From Clostridium sp. (GTDB lineage: Bacteria > Bacillota > Clostridia > Clostridiales > Clostridiaceae): DNA of 64,000 nucleotides. The first letter of the stretch is position 1, and the number at the start of each line of letters is the position of its first letter. The notes below the pieces were generated by a model that searched no databases, was not told where the DNA came from, and saw only the letters and a program-made list of their open reading frames with translations. Below, piece after piece: positions 45,541 through 54,430 of the stretch. The translations under genes and the position numbers were made by a program. The stretch lies in contig JARIDB010000116.1 in the NCBI GenBank assembly GCA_029257045.1, forward strand, positions 24,457 through 88,456, in the 5' to 3' direction.

Positions 45541-46857
45541 ATGAGTAATAATAATGAAATAAATACTACAAATGAAACAGAAGTACTAAGCACTAAAGAA
45601 AATGGAATAATTACCTTTTTAAAGACTTATAAATTTTTAATAATTATTTTCTTATTTTTAATTTCAATATTAAGTTACTTTATTATTAAGAATGTTAATT
45701 TAGTTAATAATTATAGTAATAGAGTTTATCCTGGGGCTTATATATTAAATAAAGACCTATCAGGATTAACTCAAGAAGAATTAAATAAAGAACTTACTTC
45801 CTTTGTAAGCAATTTAAATACTTCTTCAATTAATGTAACTTCTGAAAACCTTAATTTTAATCTATCTTATACTGACTTAGGTATAAATATTGATTATGAT
45901 ACATTAGAAAAAGATATAATAAACTTTGGTAAAGACTTATCCTTTTTCAAAAAATTAAATTTGATAAAAAAGCCTAAGAATAGGGAATATACCTTTGATG
46001 TTTTATCTAATGAAGAAGTTATTGATAACTTTATAAGTACTATAGCTGAAGCTATTAATATAAGCCCTGTTAATGCTTCTATTTCAATTGCTGGAGGAAT
46101 AAATATTTATCCGGATAAAACTGGTATTAGTTTAAATGAAGAAGAACTTAAATCAGAAATTCAAAACAAAATAAACAATATAAATCCACCTAATATAATT
46201 GAAGTAACTGGTAATACAACTGTAACTGAAGCTTCAATTAAAGCTACAGATTTAAATAATGTGGATAGTAAAATTTCAAACTTCACAACAAAATATCTTC
46301 AAGGTCCTAGTGGTACAAACCTCCAGTTAGCAGCTATCAATATTGACGATACAATTGTTATGCCTGGCGAAACCTTTTCTACTGAAAAGGCTATAGGTCC
46401 TACTACTTTAGCTACCGGCTTTGTATCAGCTAATACTTATGTTGGTGGTGAAGTTATTCCTGGAATTGGCGGTGGTGTTTGTCAAGTAGCTTCTACTTTA
46501 TATAATACTATGCTAAGATCTGGAATTATTCCAATAGAAAGATTAAATCATATGATGAAGGTTTCCTATGTTCCTATAGGTCTTGATGCAACTTTAGCGG
46601 ACAACCTTATTGATTTAAGATTTACAAATGAATTTGATTATCCAATAGTTATTAATTCTTATACTTCTGGCAATTATTTAACTATTGAATTTTGGTCTAA
46701 AGAAGGAGTTAATGAAGGGATACGTTACGAACCTGTATCTGTTCCTTTAAATGATTTAAGTGCAGACACTTATTTATATGGTTATGATAGTAATGGTAAT
46801 ATAGTTATAAATGAATATTTAAGCCGAAGCACTTATGCTCCTTTTCCAACTAACTAA
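45541..46857 (+). CDS. VanW family protein with peptidoglycan-binding-4 domain
   Basis: 438 residues from the ATG at 45541, chosen because AAAGGTG lies six bases upstream; in-frame GTG/ATG codons at 45532 and 45535 overlap it. One N-terminal membrane segment (about 30-50) is followed by a YoaR-like putative peptidoglycan-binding domain (about 95-225), and then a VanW domain (about 255-425) with GIGGGVCQVASTLYNTMLRSGI and LDATLADNLIDLRF. The VanW domain has no settled catalytic function. It is a membrane-anchored protein facing the wall. Confidence 0.88.
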   Translation: MSNNNEINTTNETEVLSTKENGIITFLKTYKFLIIIFLFLISILSYFIIKNVNLVNNYSNRVYPGAYILNKDLSGLTQEELNKELTSFVSNLNTSSINVTSENLNFNLSYTDLGINIDYDTLEKDIINFGKDLSFFKKLNLIKKPKNREYTFDVLSNEEVIDNFISTIAEAINISPVNASISIAGGINIYPDKTGISLNEEELKSEIQNKINNINPPNIIEVTGNTTVTEASIKATDLNNVDSKISNFTTKYLQGPSGTNLQLAAINIDDTIVMPGETFSTEKAIGPTTLATGFVSANTYVGGEVIPGIGGGVCQVASTLYNTMLRSGIIPIERLNHMMKVSYVPIGLDATLADNLIDLRFTNEFDYPIVINSYTSGNYLTIEFWSKEGVNEGIRYEPVSVPLNDLSADTYLYGYDSNGNIVINEYLSRSTYAPFPTN

Positions 46858-46868
46858 CTAATTAATAA

Positions 46869-46906
46869 AAAAAACCTTACTCAATTAATATTGGGTAAGG
46901 TTTTTT
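46869..46906. terminator. Bidirectional terminator
   Basis: AAAAAACCTTACTCAA and TTGGGTAAGGTTTTTT pair with one G-U around a six-base loop, between the convergent VanW and flavoprotein genes. Confidence 0.85.
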
Positions 46907-46941
46907 AGTTAATTTAAACCTACATTTTTTATATTAGTTTA

Positions 46942-48147
46942 TTATTCACCAAGCCTACCAGCTAAAGTTCCTGTAGAAAAAGCTATCTGTAAATTAAACC
47001 CTCCTGTTTCTCCATCAACATCCATAACTTCTCCAGCAAAATATAAGTCCTTAATTATCCTAGATTCCATAGTAGAAGAATTTATTTCTTTGACTTTAAT
47101 TCCTCCACTTGTAACCATAGCCGCTTTTATAGTTATAGTTTCTGTAACTGTAAGTTTCATTTCCTTTATATATTCAATAAGTTTTAATTCATCTACTTTC
47201 TTAAGTTCTGCTACCTTTGTTTCTGTTAAATTTAATATAGTGAGTATTTCCTTTATAAAGTTATTTGGTAAATACCCTTTTAAGTTACTAGCTATGCTCT
47301 TACTATTTTTTCTTATTATTCTTGATAGCTCTTCTTTAGAAATATCCTTTAAAAAATCAAGACTTATTACAACTTCCCCCTCCTTTAATAACTTAGTTAT
47401 ATGAGACGAAAATTTTAGAACTCCTGGCCCTGATAATCCAAAGTGTGCAAATATCATATCTCCAGTTATTTCTATCTTTTTTTTCTTTATCTTAGTAGAA
47501 AAAACTACTTCTTTCATTGATATACCTTGAAGATTTTTTATAAAACCTTCTTTTATTACTAAAGGTATAAGAGCCGCATATATATCTGTTATTGTGTGAC
47601 CATATCTTTTTATTATTTCATACATACTTCCATCGGACCCTGTATTTGGATGACTTTTCCCTCCAGTTGCAATAATAACTTTATCGCCTAATATCTTTTC
47701 ACCCTTATCTGTTATTACACCATTAATCTTACCATCTTCAACAATTAAATCTTCTATTTTGGTATTATAAAATGTTCTTACTTCATTTTTAAGTAAATCT
47801 CTTTTTAATACTTCTATTACCTCTTCTGCTCTATCACTTTTTGTATATACCTTTTCATCATATTCAACTTTATATTCTAAATTATTATTTCTAAAATATA
47901 AAAGTAGATCCTCATTTGAAAAAGTATATAATGCACTATATAGAAACTTTTTATTTGTAACTATCTTCTCTAAGAATCTTTCCATACTTCTATTATTTGT
48001 TATATTACACCTTCCGCCACCAGTTAGTTTTAATTTTTTCCCTATTTCATTATTTCTATCTATTAAAATTACCTCATTTTTTTTTGAAGCTGAAAGTGAC
48101 GACATTATTCCTGCTGGACCTGCACCTACTACTATAACCTTTGGCAT
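46942..48147 (-). CDS. HI0933/YhiN family flavoprotein
   Basis: 401 residues. The FAD-binding dinucleotide motif VVGAGPAGIMSSLSAS is at residues 5-20, followed by GGGRCNITN, the central ATGGKSHPNTGSDG block and the C-terminal DVDGETGGFNLQIAFSTG, all typical of the BaiN-like HI0933 family. It is an NAD(P)/FAD-dependent oxidoreductase. Members from gut clostridia have been linked to bile acid and other reductions, but the substrate here is unknown. GGAG precedes the ATG. Confidence 0.88.
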   Translation of the reverse strand: MPKVIVVGAGPAGIMSSLSASKKNEVILIDRNNEIGKKLKLTGGGRCNITNNRSMERFLEKIVTNKKFLYSALYTFSNEDLLLYFRNNNLEYKVEYDEKVYTKSDRAEEVIEVLKRDLLKNEVRTFYNTKIEDLIVEDGKINGVITDKGEKILGDKVIIATGGKSHPNTGSDGSMYEIIKRYGHTITDIYAALIPLVIKEGFIKNLQGISMKEVVFSTKIKKKKIEITGDMIFAHFGLSGPGVLKFSSHITKLLKEGEVVISLDFLKDISKEELSRIIRKNSKSIASNLKGYLPNNFIKEILTILNLTETKVAELKKVDELKLIEYIKEMKLTVTETITIKAAMVTSGGIKVKEINSSTMESRIIKDLYFAGEVMDVDGETGGFNLQIAFSTGTLAGRLGE

Positions 48148-48173
48148 ATTTATCTCCTCATTATTTTATTTTA

Positions 48174-49145
48174 TTATCTATCTATATTATTTTTATAACC
48201 TAAAACAAATTTTCTTTTTATATTAAGTAAATCTTCCATATCATTTAGAAATTGTAATAACTGAGCTCGGTTTTCAAACTCTTCTCTTGTTTTAGGTAAA
48301 GACATCTTTTTGAAATCTGATTTTAAAACCTCTAAACTTTTTAATAAGTCCTCACAGTTATTTGTTTCCTTTATTTGATCTGCAACATTTTTTGTAAACA
48401 TGGAAATCATATGTGTTTGTTCAAAGGACATATAAAACTTTTCGAAATGTGATCTTAGTTTTTTTATTATATCAAATTGATTAATTCTCATATTTATATA
48501 ATCTACATAATAAGTATCACCTTTCAATAATTGATTATTTAGTATCTTATATGCCCTATTTTGACTTTCTTTTAATCTTATTTCTAAATTTATTAATATT
48601 TTTTCTTCATCTAAATCCACTGTATGAGTTATTAGAGATTTAGACATCTTTGTAAGTATAAGTTTATATTTATTTTCTATATATTCCTTATCTTCTTGAA
48701 AATTTCTATCTAAAGAAGGCATATATATATTAGCAATTGCAGCTACCCCAACCCCTATTATAGTAAGTAATACTTCATTTATTATCCAATATTGATTAAT
48801 ATTATCTGCAATTAAAAGATGGGTTGATAAAACAACTGCTGGAACCATTCCTTCAGGTATTTTCAATTTAGATGTTAAAGGTATAAATATTATTAAAAAT
48901 ATTCCAAATGTAACTGAACTTTGCCCTATACCCTTATAAATTATGACTGATAAAAAAATTGCTAAAAAACAAGCTAACACCCTGCTTTTCCCATACATTA
49001 ATGATTTTCTTCTTGTATCTTGAATACTTAAAATTGCAATAACTCCTGCTACTGCCGAAAATTCAACATCTAATACTGTAGCTAATGCTAAAGCTACTAC
49101 AGCTGAAACTGACATTTTAAAGGCTATATTATCTAAATATTTCAT
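48174..49145 (-). CDS. Aromatic acid exporter family membrane protein (DUF939/ArAE_1 type)
   Basis: 323 residues. The N-terminal 140 residues hold four to five membrane segments (TVLDVEFSAVAGVIAILSIQDTRRKS motif), followed by a helical cytoplasmic C-terminal domain (about 155-320). The layout matches the ArAE_1 family with its C-terminal domain, related to FUSC transporters. Substrate unknown. It lies about 25 bases upstream of the flavoprotein gene and may be co-transcribed. Confidence 0.85.
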   Translation of the reverse strand: MKYLDNIAFKMSVSAVVALALATVLDVEFSAVAGVIAILSIQDTRRKSLMYGKSRVLACFLAIFLSVIIYKGIGQSSVTFGIFLIIFIPLTSKLKIPEGMVPAVVLSTHLLIADNINQYWIINEVLLTIIGVGVAAIANIYMPSLDRNFQEDKEYIENKYKLILTKMSKSLITHTVDLDEEKILINLEIRLKESQNRAYKILNNQLLKGDTYYVDYINMRINQFDIIKKLRSHFEKFYMSFEQTHMISMFTKNVADQIKETNNCEDLLKSLEVLKSDFKKMSLPKTREEFENRAQLLQFLNDMEDLLNIKRKFVLGYKNNIDR

Positions 49146-49166
49146 CCACTACTTGTTATCCTCCTA

Positions 49167-50039
49167 TTAAAATTTTCTTGTTGCATATCCACATCTTTTA
49201 CATAAATCTTCTACTGCTTTTCTATTTGAAAAGCCTTCATATATTTTAACTGCTTTTTCTGATTCTATTATATCTTTAAACTCTTCTTTAAATATATTTC
49301 CAAGAGGCATATTCCCTTCACTATCTAAGCAACAAGGTACTACAGTTCCATCTAATAATATTCCTACATGATCTCTAAGTCCATGACAAAATACTTCATC
49401 ACTAATTAATTCTATTTCAGTATCTGGCCAGTTAAACTTTTCTGCCATATTCAAATAAACTTTTTCTTTAAGTTTTAATTGTTTTTTGCTTTTCAATTCC
49501 TCTTTCAAGTCTAAATCGAGTTTTAATATATCTTCTATTAACTTTAAAATTCTTATATTAAAACTATTATCTGCTTTAAGTTCCTCCGTATCAATATTCC
49601 ATAATCTTAAGGAGCAAATTATATTAGTTTTTTCATTTGCCTCATTAACAAATTCTAATAACCTTTTAATATACTCATTAAAGTCTATATTACTATTATT
49701 TGCTTCAAAACTATGTAGAGATAAATTTATTTGCCTTGGATGGTAATCTTGAAGCAAAACTTCTTTTACATTATTTATTAAAGTTCCATTTGAAGTTATA
49801 TTTACTTTTATATTTGCTTCTTTAGCTATTATTAAAAAATCTTCTAAATTATTATTTAAAAATGGTTCTCCCATTAGATGAAGATAAATATAATTTGTAT
49901 AATCTTTTATTTTATTTATTATAATTTCAAAATCCTTTTTAGTCATAAATCCCTGTTTTCTTTTTGTTTTAGGACAAAAATTACAACTTAAATTACAAAT
50001 ATTTGTTGTTTCTATATATATTTTCTTAAACCTTGTCAT
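49167..50039 (-). CDS. Radical SAM protein with C-terminal cysteine-rich (SPASM-like) region
   Basis: 290 residues from the ATG at 50039, after AAGGAGA; the frame continues upstream to 50138, but without a ribosome binding site. The radical SAM cluster motif is CNLSCNFC (Cys15, Cys19, Cys22), and the GEP motif is LMGEPFLNN. The C-terminus has DGTVVPCCLDSEGNMPLGN and CKRCGYATR, a SPASM-type auxiliary cluster. These enzymes usually modify peptides or proteins. No precursor peptide gene is seen nearby, and the substrate is unknown. Confidence 0.88.
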   Translation of the reverse strand: MTRFKKIYIETTNICNLSCNFCPKTKRKQGFMTKKDFEIIINKIKDYTNYIYLHLMGEPFLNNNLEDFLIIAKEANIKVNITSNGTLINNVKEVLLQDYHPRQINLSLHSFEANNSNIDFNEYIKRLLEFVNEANEKTNIICSLRLWNIDTEELKADNSFNIRILKLIEDILKLDLDLKEELKSKKQLKLKEKVYLNMAEKFNWPDTEIELISDEVFCHGLRDHVGILLDGTVVPCCLDSEGNMPLGNIFKEEFKDIIESEKAVKIYEGFSNRKAVEDLCKRCGYATRKF

Positions 50040-50197
50040 CACTATCTCCTTATTAAAAATCTCTATATTAAACTTATCATATATTTTTAATCTTTCCAAA
50101 TTAATTTTGCAATATATGACGAACTTATTTTGTAACAATATTTATAAATAGCTATATATTTATAATATGTATATAAATTTTAAGGAAGTGAAAATTT

Positions 50198-50740
50198 TTG
50201 GATCCTTATAGTGTTTTAGGAGTAACTAAAGATTCTTCTAAGGATGAAATTAAAGAAGCTTATAAAAACATATTAGATGACTATAACTCTGACAATCTAG
50301 ATGATGAAAATCAAGCCTTTGCTGAAGATATTCTCTCTGAAGCAAATTTAGCCTATGATCTTTTAATTAATGGCGATGTTTATACAGAAATACGTTCTTT
50401 AATTGATAAAGGTAATATTAGTTTAGCTGAAGTTAAATTAAACATTTTAGATTTAAAAGATTCTGCTGAGTGGAATTATCTTCAAGGTTTTGTTTGTTGT
50501 AAAAAGGGTTGGATGGATATGGGAGTTCAGCATATAGTTAATGCAACTGATATTGATCCACAAAATGAAGAATATGCTGAAACCTTATTAACGTTAAGAT
50601 CTAGAGCTAATGAAATTATTAATTACTATACTAAATTAAACAAACCTAACACACCTCCTCAAAGTGGTTTTAACCCTTGTGGTGGCGGAGGTGGCGGTGG
50701 AATGAACCTTGGTAACATGGGTGGTGGAGGTATGTGCTAA
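50198..50740 (+). CDS. J-domain-like protein without HPD motif, Gly/Cys-rich tail
   Basis: 180 residues with a TTG start at 50198, eight bases after GGAAGTG. Residues 1-60 resemble a J domain (DPYSVLGVTKDSSKDEIKEAYKNIL), but the HPD tripeptide needed to stimulate DnaK is replaced (LDDYNSDN), so it probably does not act as a canonical Hsp70 cochaperone. A TPR-like helical region with a Cys-Cys pair (EWNYLQGFVCCKKGWMDMGVQHIVNATDIDPQNEEYAETLL) spans about 90-140. The tail is CGGGGGGGMNLGNMGGGGMC, a glycine-rich end with cysteines. The function is unknown. Confidence 0.82.
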   Translation: MDPYSVLGVTKDSSKDEIKEAYKNILDDYNSDNLDDENQAFAEDILSEANLAYDLLINGDVYTEIRSLIDKGNISLAEVKLNILDLKDSAEWNYLQGFVCCKKGWMDMGVQHIVNATDIDPQNEEYAETLLTLRSRANEIINYYTKLNKPNTPPQSGFNPCGGGGGGGMNLGNMGGGGMC

Positions 50741-50764
50741 ATCTAAATTCTCCATTATAAAAAT

Positions 50765-50799
50765 AAAGACCTTCTAAATTAAAATTAGAAGGTCTTTTC
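50765..50799. terminator. Bidirectional terminator
   Basis: AAAGACCTTCTAA and TTAGAAGGTCTTT form a perfect 13-base stem with a seven-base loop between convergent genes. Confidence 0.86.
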
Positions 50800-50800
50800 T

Positions 50801-51214
50801 CTATTCAACTTGAGTTAACAATCTTCTCATAACATCTTTTAATTTTCCCTCTCCAGTACTTTCATGAGTTGCAGCTATTACAAGTTTTATATCATCATCT
50901 GATTCATCCCATTTATAAGCTTTTATATCTATTAATGATTCTTCATCAAAGAATTCTTCAAGATCTGTTGCTAGCTCCTCTGATAAACTTAGATATTCAT
51001 CAAATAAATCCTCTTCTTCTATTTCATCAAGGTTATAATCTTCTTCCATTATTCCTCTTAAAACTTCAATTTTAATACTTAAATTATAAGCTACCGTATC
51101 TTCTCTTTTTGTTCCTTTACTCATATCCTTTACAACTTTAAATTCACTTTTTTCTTCAATTATCTTCTTTAATTCCTCTGAGTCTAGTACTCTTTTTCCA
51201 AAAGCTAAATACAT
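50801..51214 (-). CDS. Conserved hypothetical acidic protein
   Basis: 137 residues, rich in Glu and Asp with no membrane segment or cysteine. I do not recognise a family. The sequence alternates helical and acidic stretches (IMEEDYNLDEIEEEDLFDEYLSLSEELATDLEEFF) and ends in GEGKLKDVMRRLLTQVE. AAAGGAGA precedes the ATG. It is convergent with the J-domain-like gene and shares its terminator. Confidence 0.75.
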   Translation of the reverse strand: MYLAFGKRVLDSEELKKIIEEKSEFKVVKDMSKGTKREDTVAYNLSIKIEVLRGIMEEDYNLDEIEEEDLFDEYLSLSEELATDLEEFFDEESLIDIKAYKWDESDDDIKLVIAATHESTGEGKLKDVMRRLLTQVE

Positions 51215-51334
51215 TTAAAATCTCCTTTTTTATAAGTATTAAATGGGTATATACATAATCTCAAATTTTATATTAAGAAATGCTATTTAACCATTCCATA
51301 TTATTTAATTAATTTTACCTTTTAGTAAATATCT

Positions 51335-51358
51335 ATAGTAAATAATTATATTTACTAT
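51335..51358. promoter_or_regulatory. AT-rich palindrome
   Basis: ATAGTAAATA-ATTA-TATTTACTAT is a perfect ten-base inverted repeat in the divergent gap between the acidic protein gene and the zinc-ribbon gene. It could be an operator, but in so AT-rich a sequence chance is a fair alternative. Confidence 0.35.
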
Positions 51359-51407
51359 TATACTTCAATAAATAAATGTTAACAATGTATTACATTTCTT
51401 TGTTTAA

Positions 51408-51436
51408 TTGATATGACATTTTCTTTGTACTATACT
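51408..51436 (+). promoter_or_regulatory. Possible sigma-A promoter for the zinc-ribbon gene
   Basis: TTGATA (51408-51413), a 17-base spacer, and TATACT (51431-51436). The distance to the start is about 105 bases. The rest of the 51215-51541 gap shows no gene. Confidence 0.5.
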
Positions 51437-51541
51437 ATATATATTCCAATTAATAATTTACATCATTAGTAGCTTATAATACTAAATAATTAATATCCTT
51501 ATTTAAACTTATCTATTAACATATTTTTGGAGGTGATTTTT

Positions 51542-51970
51542 ACGAGAATTTTAAAAAGTTTTTACGGAATTGATTTTCTTACTCTAGTTTTATTCTTAAT
51601 AAGTTCTTTGCTTAATTTTTTTAATTATATGCCTATATTATTAGTTTCCTATGTTATTTTTTTATATGCCTTACTTAGAATATTTTCCAGGAATAAATAT
51701 AAAAGAAAAGCTGAACTTAATAAATTTATTTATTATTTAAATAAACCTTTATCTAAATTTAAAGTAATGATTCCAAGTAATCTTCCTGCTTTTGATTATA
51801 CTAGTTTAGATTTTTATATAAAATATATAAAAAATAAGATATATCAAAAGAAACATTACAAAGTAGTTAAATGCCCGAGCTGTAGTCAAAGTTTAAGATT
51901 ACCTAGAAAAAAAGGGAATATAGTTGTTACTTGCAAAAGATGTTCTTATAAATTTGATTTAAAAACATAA
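51542..51970 (+). CDS. Membrane protein with C-terminal zinc ribbon, likely ACG start
   Basis: 142 residues from an ACG at 51542. The only other start in frame, TTG at 51527, lies inside the GGAGGTG ribosome binding site, whereas ACG lies six bases after it, the usual place for ATG. So either a T-to-C change has weakened the start or ACG is used. Two membrane segments (about 10-30 and 35-50) are followed by a basic linker and a zinc ribbon (CPSCSQSLRLPRKKGNIVVTCKRC, two CxxC pairs) near 110-135. Function unknown. Confidence 0.7.
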   Translation, partial: TRILKSFYGIDFLTLVLFLISSLLNFFNYMPILLVSYVIFLYALLRIFSRNKYKRKAELNKFIYYLNKPLSKFKVMIPSNLPAFDYTSLDFYIKYIKNKIYQKKHYKVVKCPSCSQSLRLPRKKGNIVVTCKRCSYKFDLKT

Positions 51971-52001
51971 AAAAGGATGAAAATAAAATTTCATCCTTTT
52001 T
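51970..52001. terminator. Bidirectional terminator
   Basis: AAAAAGGATGAAA and TTTCATCCTTTTT form a perfect 13-base stem with a six-base loop, touching the stop of the zinc-ribbon gene and lying 17 bases from the convergent gene. Confidence 0.87.
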
Positions 52002-52017
52002 GCTATTATATTTAAAA

Positions 52018-52956
52018 CTATTTCTTTGTTTTTATATTTATATTATTTCCATCAGAAGTTATTGTAATTTCACTATTTTTATCTGTCCTATAAGTTTTTA
52101 TATTATTCTTTTTTATAATATCTAAGGTTTCTCTATGTGGGTGTCCATAGCTATTATCTACTCCACAGCTTATTATTCCATAAGTTGGATTTATAGCCTT
52201 AATAAATTCATCACTAGAAGATGTACTTGAGCCATGGTGTCCAAATTTAATTACATCAGCCTTTAATTTTTCACGGTATTTTTCTAAAACTTCCTTCTCT
52301 TCTAAAATTTCAGCATCACCAGTAAAAATAAAGCTATTATTTCCATAAGTTAATTTCATTATCGGCGAATAATTATTAAGATCATCATAGCTTTCACTAA
52401 TTGGAGAATAAACTTCAATTTTGGCTCCATTTCCTAGATCAAAATACGTTCCTTCTTTTATTATTTGAGATTTAATTCCTTCGTTTTTTACTGCTTTAAT
52501 CATATTTTCAAAGGTTTTTGTGGTATTTGTAGCCTTTGGCATATAAAAACTCTCAACTTTATAATTTTCAAATACTTTAGTCATACCTCCAATATGGTCT
52601 TCATGAGGATGAGTTGCTATTACTATTTCAAAATCATCTATATTTTTCTCTTTAAGCTGACTTAAAAGCTTGTCCACATCACTTCTTGGCCCTGCATCTA
52701 TTAATATATCTTTATCATTTACCCTTATATAAGCTGCATCTCCTTGTCCTACATCTAAATATGAAATTTCAACAATTCCATCTATAACAGTATTTACATT
52801 TTTATCATTACTAAATTTATCTAGTAATCCAAGTTTTGATGAAACTAAAGCAATAACAGCAAATATTATTATAGTTATTATTTGCCCCTTTATATTTCCC
52901 TTGTTCTTTTTCATATTTTTATTAAAATGTTTTTTTAATTCTGACTCTTTTGTCAA
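52018..52956 (-). CDS. ComEC/Rec2-like metallo-beta-lactamase protein, membrane-anchored
   Basis: 312 residues from a TTG at 52956, six bases after AGGAGGT; the ATG at 52980 lies before that site and is rejected. One membrane segment (about 28-45) is followed by a metallo-beta-lactamase domain (GQGDAAYIRVNDKDILIDAG, ATHPHEDHIGGM, FTGDAE, KFGHHGSSTSSSDE). The fold resembles the C-terminal nuclease-like domain of ComEC, but without its channel. It is an extracytoplasmic hydrolase of unknown substrate, possibly nucleic acid. Confidence 0.88.
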   Translation of the reverse strand: MTKESELKKHFNKNMKKNKGNIKGQIITIIIFAVIALVSSKLGLLDKFSNDKNVNTVIDGIVEISYLDVGQGDAAYIRVNDKDILIDAGPRSDVDKLLSQLKEKNIDDFEIVIATHPHEDHIGGMTKVFENYKVESFYMPKATNTTKTFENMIKAVKNEGIKSQIIKEGTYFDLGNGAKIEVYSPISESYDDLNNYSPIMKLTYGNNSFIFTGDAEILEEKEVLEKYREKLKADVIKFGHHGSSTSSSDEFIKAINPTYGIISCGVDNSYGHPHRETLDIIKKNNIKTYRTDKNSEITITSDGNNINIKTKK

Positions 52957-53023
52957 TATTCTACCTCCTACTGCAAACATATATTCTTACTTATTATATA
53001 TTTTGTTTTTATAAATGTCAAAA

Positions 53024-53049
53024 GGCGTTACATTCTGTCCTGCAACGCC
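53024..53049 (-). terminator. GC-rich hairpin after the exporter pair
   Basis: GGCGTT and AACGCC flank a 14-base loop on the minus strand, with four T after. It is the probable end of the ThrE-type operon. Confidence 0.6.
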
Positions 53050-53057
53050 CCATAGCC

Positions 53058-53089
53058 ATAGTCAAACTATTAATTAAACTTGTGACTAT
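53058..53089. repeat. Inverted repeat between the ComEC-like and ThrE-type genes
   Basis: ATAGTCA and TGACTAT face each other across an 18-base loop, adjacent to the hairpin at 53024. Together they make a structured 66-base region; no ncRNA family was recognised. Confidence 0.35.
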
Positions 53090-53112
53090 AATACTATCTT
53101 ATACAATTATCT

Positions 53113-53556
53113 TTATTTTATACTTAAATTCTTAAATTTAATATTTATTATTGTTTTAGTAATTGTTGATACTAATATAACTCCAATTGCTAGTACTCCT
53201 GCTAAAGCTAAGGTTTTTATTCCAATTTCTAAGGAATTCATAATATCTCCATTTATTGCTTCTACCATAGTATAATACATTCCTCCTCCAGGAACTAATG
53301 GTATTAAAGCAGCAATAACAAAGGTTGTAACAGGAGTTTTTAATATTCTAGCAAATATTTCAGAATATCCACTTAGAGCTATTGAAGCAAAAAACATAGC
53401 CATGGTATCTGAAAATCCAGTCTTTATAGAAGATTTATAAACTAGCCATCCAATAGATCCGCAAACTGCTGCAAAAAATAAATTTTTACCCTTTATATTA
53501 AATATAATTCCAAAAGCAAAAGATGCTATAAATGCTGATACTACTTCAATTAACAT
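53113..53556 (-). CDS. Threonine/serine exporter family protein, small subunit (YjjB-like)
   Basis: 147 residues, four to five membrane segments, of the ThrE_2 type (IPLVPGGGMYYTMVEAINGD). It forms a transporter with the larger upstream protein, whose stop is two bases before this start. The pair corresponds to split ThrE exporters; family members export threonine/serine or, in E. coli YjjPB, succinate. The substrate here is not set by sequence. Confidence 0.9.
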   Translation of the reverse strand: MLIEVVSAFIASFAFGIIFNIKGKNLFFAAVCGSIGWLVYKSSIKTGFSDTMAMFFASIALSGYSEIFARILKTPVTTFVIAALIPLVPGGGMYYTMVEAINGDIMNSLEIGIKTLALAGVLAIGVILVSTITKTIINIKFKNLSIK

Positions 53557-53558
53557 AA

Positions 53559-54323
53559 TTAAATACCCCCAAATCTACTTAGCCAAAAGCTCAAAACAAC
53601 CCCCGTACCTACAGCTACAGCGATAGCTGTTAAAAAGGCTTCAACCCCCCTTGCCATTCCTGAAACTAAGTCTCCTGCTATAGTATCCCTTATAGCATTT
53701 GTTATTGCTAATCCAGGTACTAAAAGCATAATTGAACCTATTATAACCTTGTCCATATCATCTGAAAATCCATATTTCTTTGTAAGGATTGCTATAAAAG
53801 CTAAAATAGATGAACAAAAAATGGTTGTGAAAAAAGAATTAAGGTTTATCTTTTGAAATAGTATATCAAAAGTTTTAACTATAAAACCTATTATTAATGC
53901 CGATATTGCATCTCTTAAAGAACCTCCAAATAAAAATACAAAAGCAAAGGCTCCAATAGCTGAAAATAATATAGTCACTTTATTTGAATATCTTACTTCT
54001 TTGTCTATTTCCTCTAATTTATTTTTAATTTCTTCTATACCGTAATCTTTATTTTTTATATTTCTTGCTAAATCATTTACCTCATGCACCTTTTGAAGAT
54101 CTACAGATCTTTTATTTATTCTAACAACTAAAGATTTCGTTTCACCTTTATGGAAGGCTGATGCAATAATAACCGTTGGTGTAGCATAACAATCTGGAAT
54201 CTCAATACCTAAAGCTTCTGATATCTTATTCATTGTTTCTTCTACTCTATAAGCTTCTGCACCATTTTCAAGCATTATCTTTCCTGCATAAGTACTTAAA
54301 TGAAGAATTTCATTTATATTCAT
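53559..54323 (-). CDS. Threonine/serine exporter family protein, large subunit (YjjP/ThrE-like)
   Basis: 254 residues from the ATG at 54323; the TTG at 54338 overlaps the GAGAGGA site. The N-terminal 110 residues are soluble (AGKIMLENGAEAYRVEETM and SAFHKGETKSLVVRIN motifs), followed by five membrane segments. It pairs with the small subunit encoded two bases downstream. Confidence 0.9.
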   Translation of the reverse strand: MNINEILHLSTYAGKIMLENGAEAYRVEETMNKISEALGIEIPDCYATPTVIIASAFHKGETKSLVVRINKRSVDLQKVHEVNDLARNIKNKDYGIEEIKNKLEEIDKEVRYSNKVTILFSAIGAFAFVFLFGGSLRDAISALIIGFIVKTFDILFQKINLNSFFTTIFCSSILAFIAILTKKYGFSDDMDKVIIGSIMLLVPGLAITNAIRDTIAGDLVSGMARGVEAFLTAIAVAVGTGVVLSFWLSRFGGI

Positions 54324-54402
54324 TTTTATTCCTCTCAATATTTAAATTATAATTAAAAATTATTCAATTAATATTTTATACGCTCTAATAGGGTTTTTCA
54401 AT

Positions 54403-54430
54403 AAAAAAGAGCAACTAATTGCTCTTTTTT
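54403..54430 (-). terminator. Terminator after the 54429 gene
   Basis: AAAAAAGAGCAA and TTGCTCTTTTTT form a perfect 12-base stem with a four-base loop, overlapping the stop of the small gene at 54429. Confidence 0.86.
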
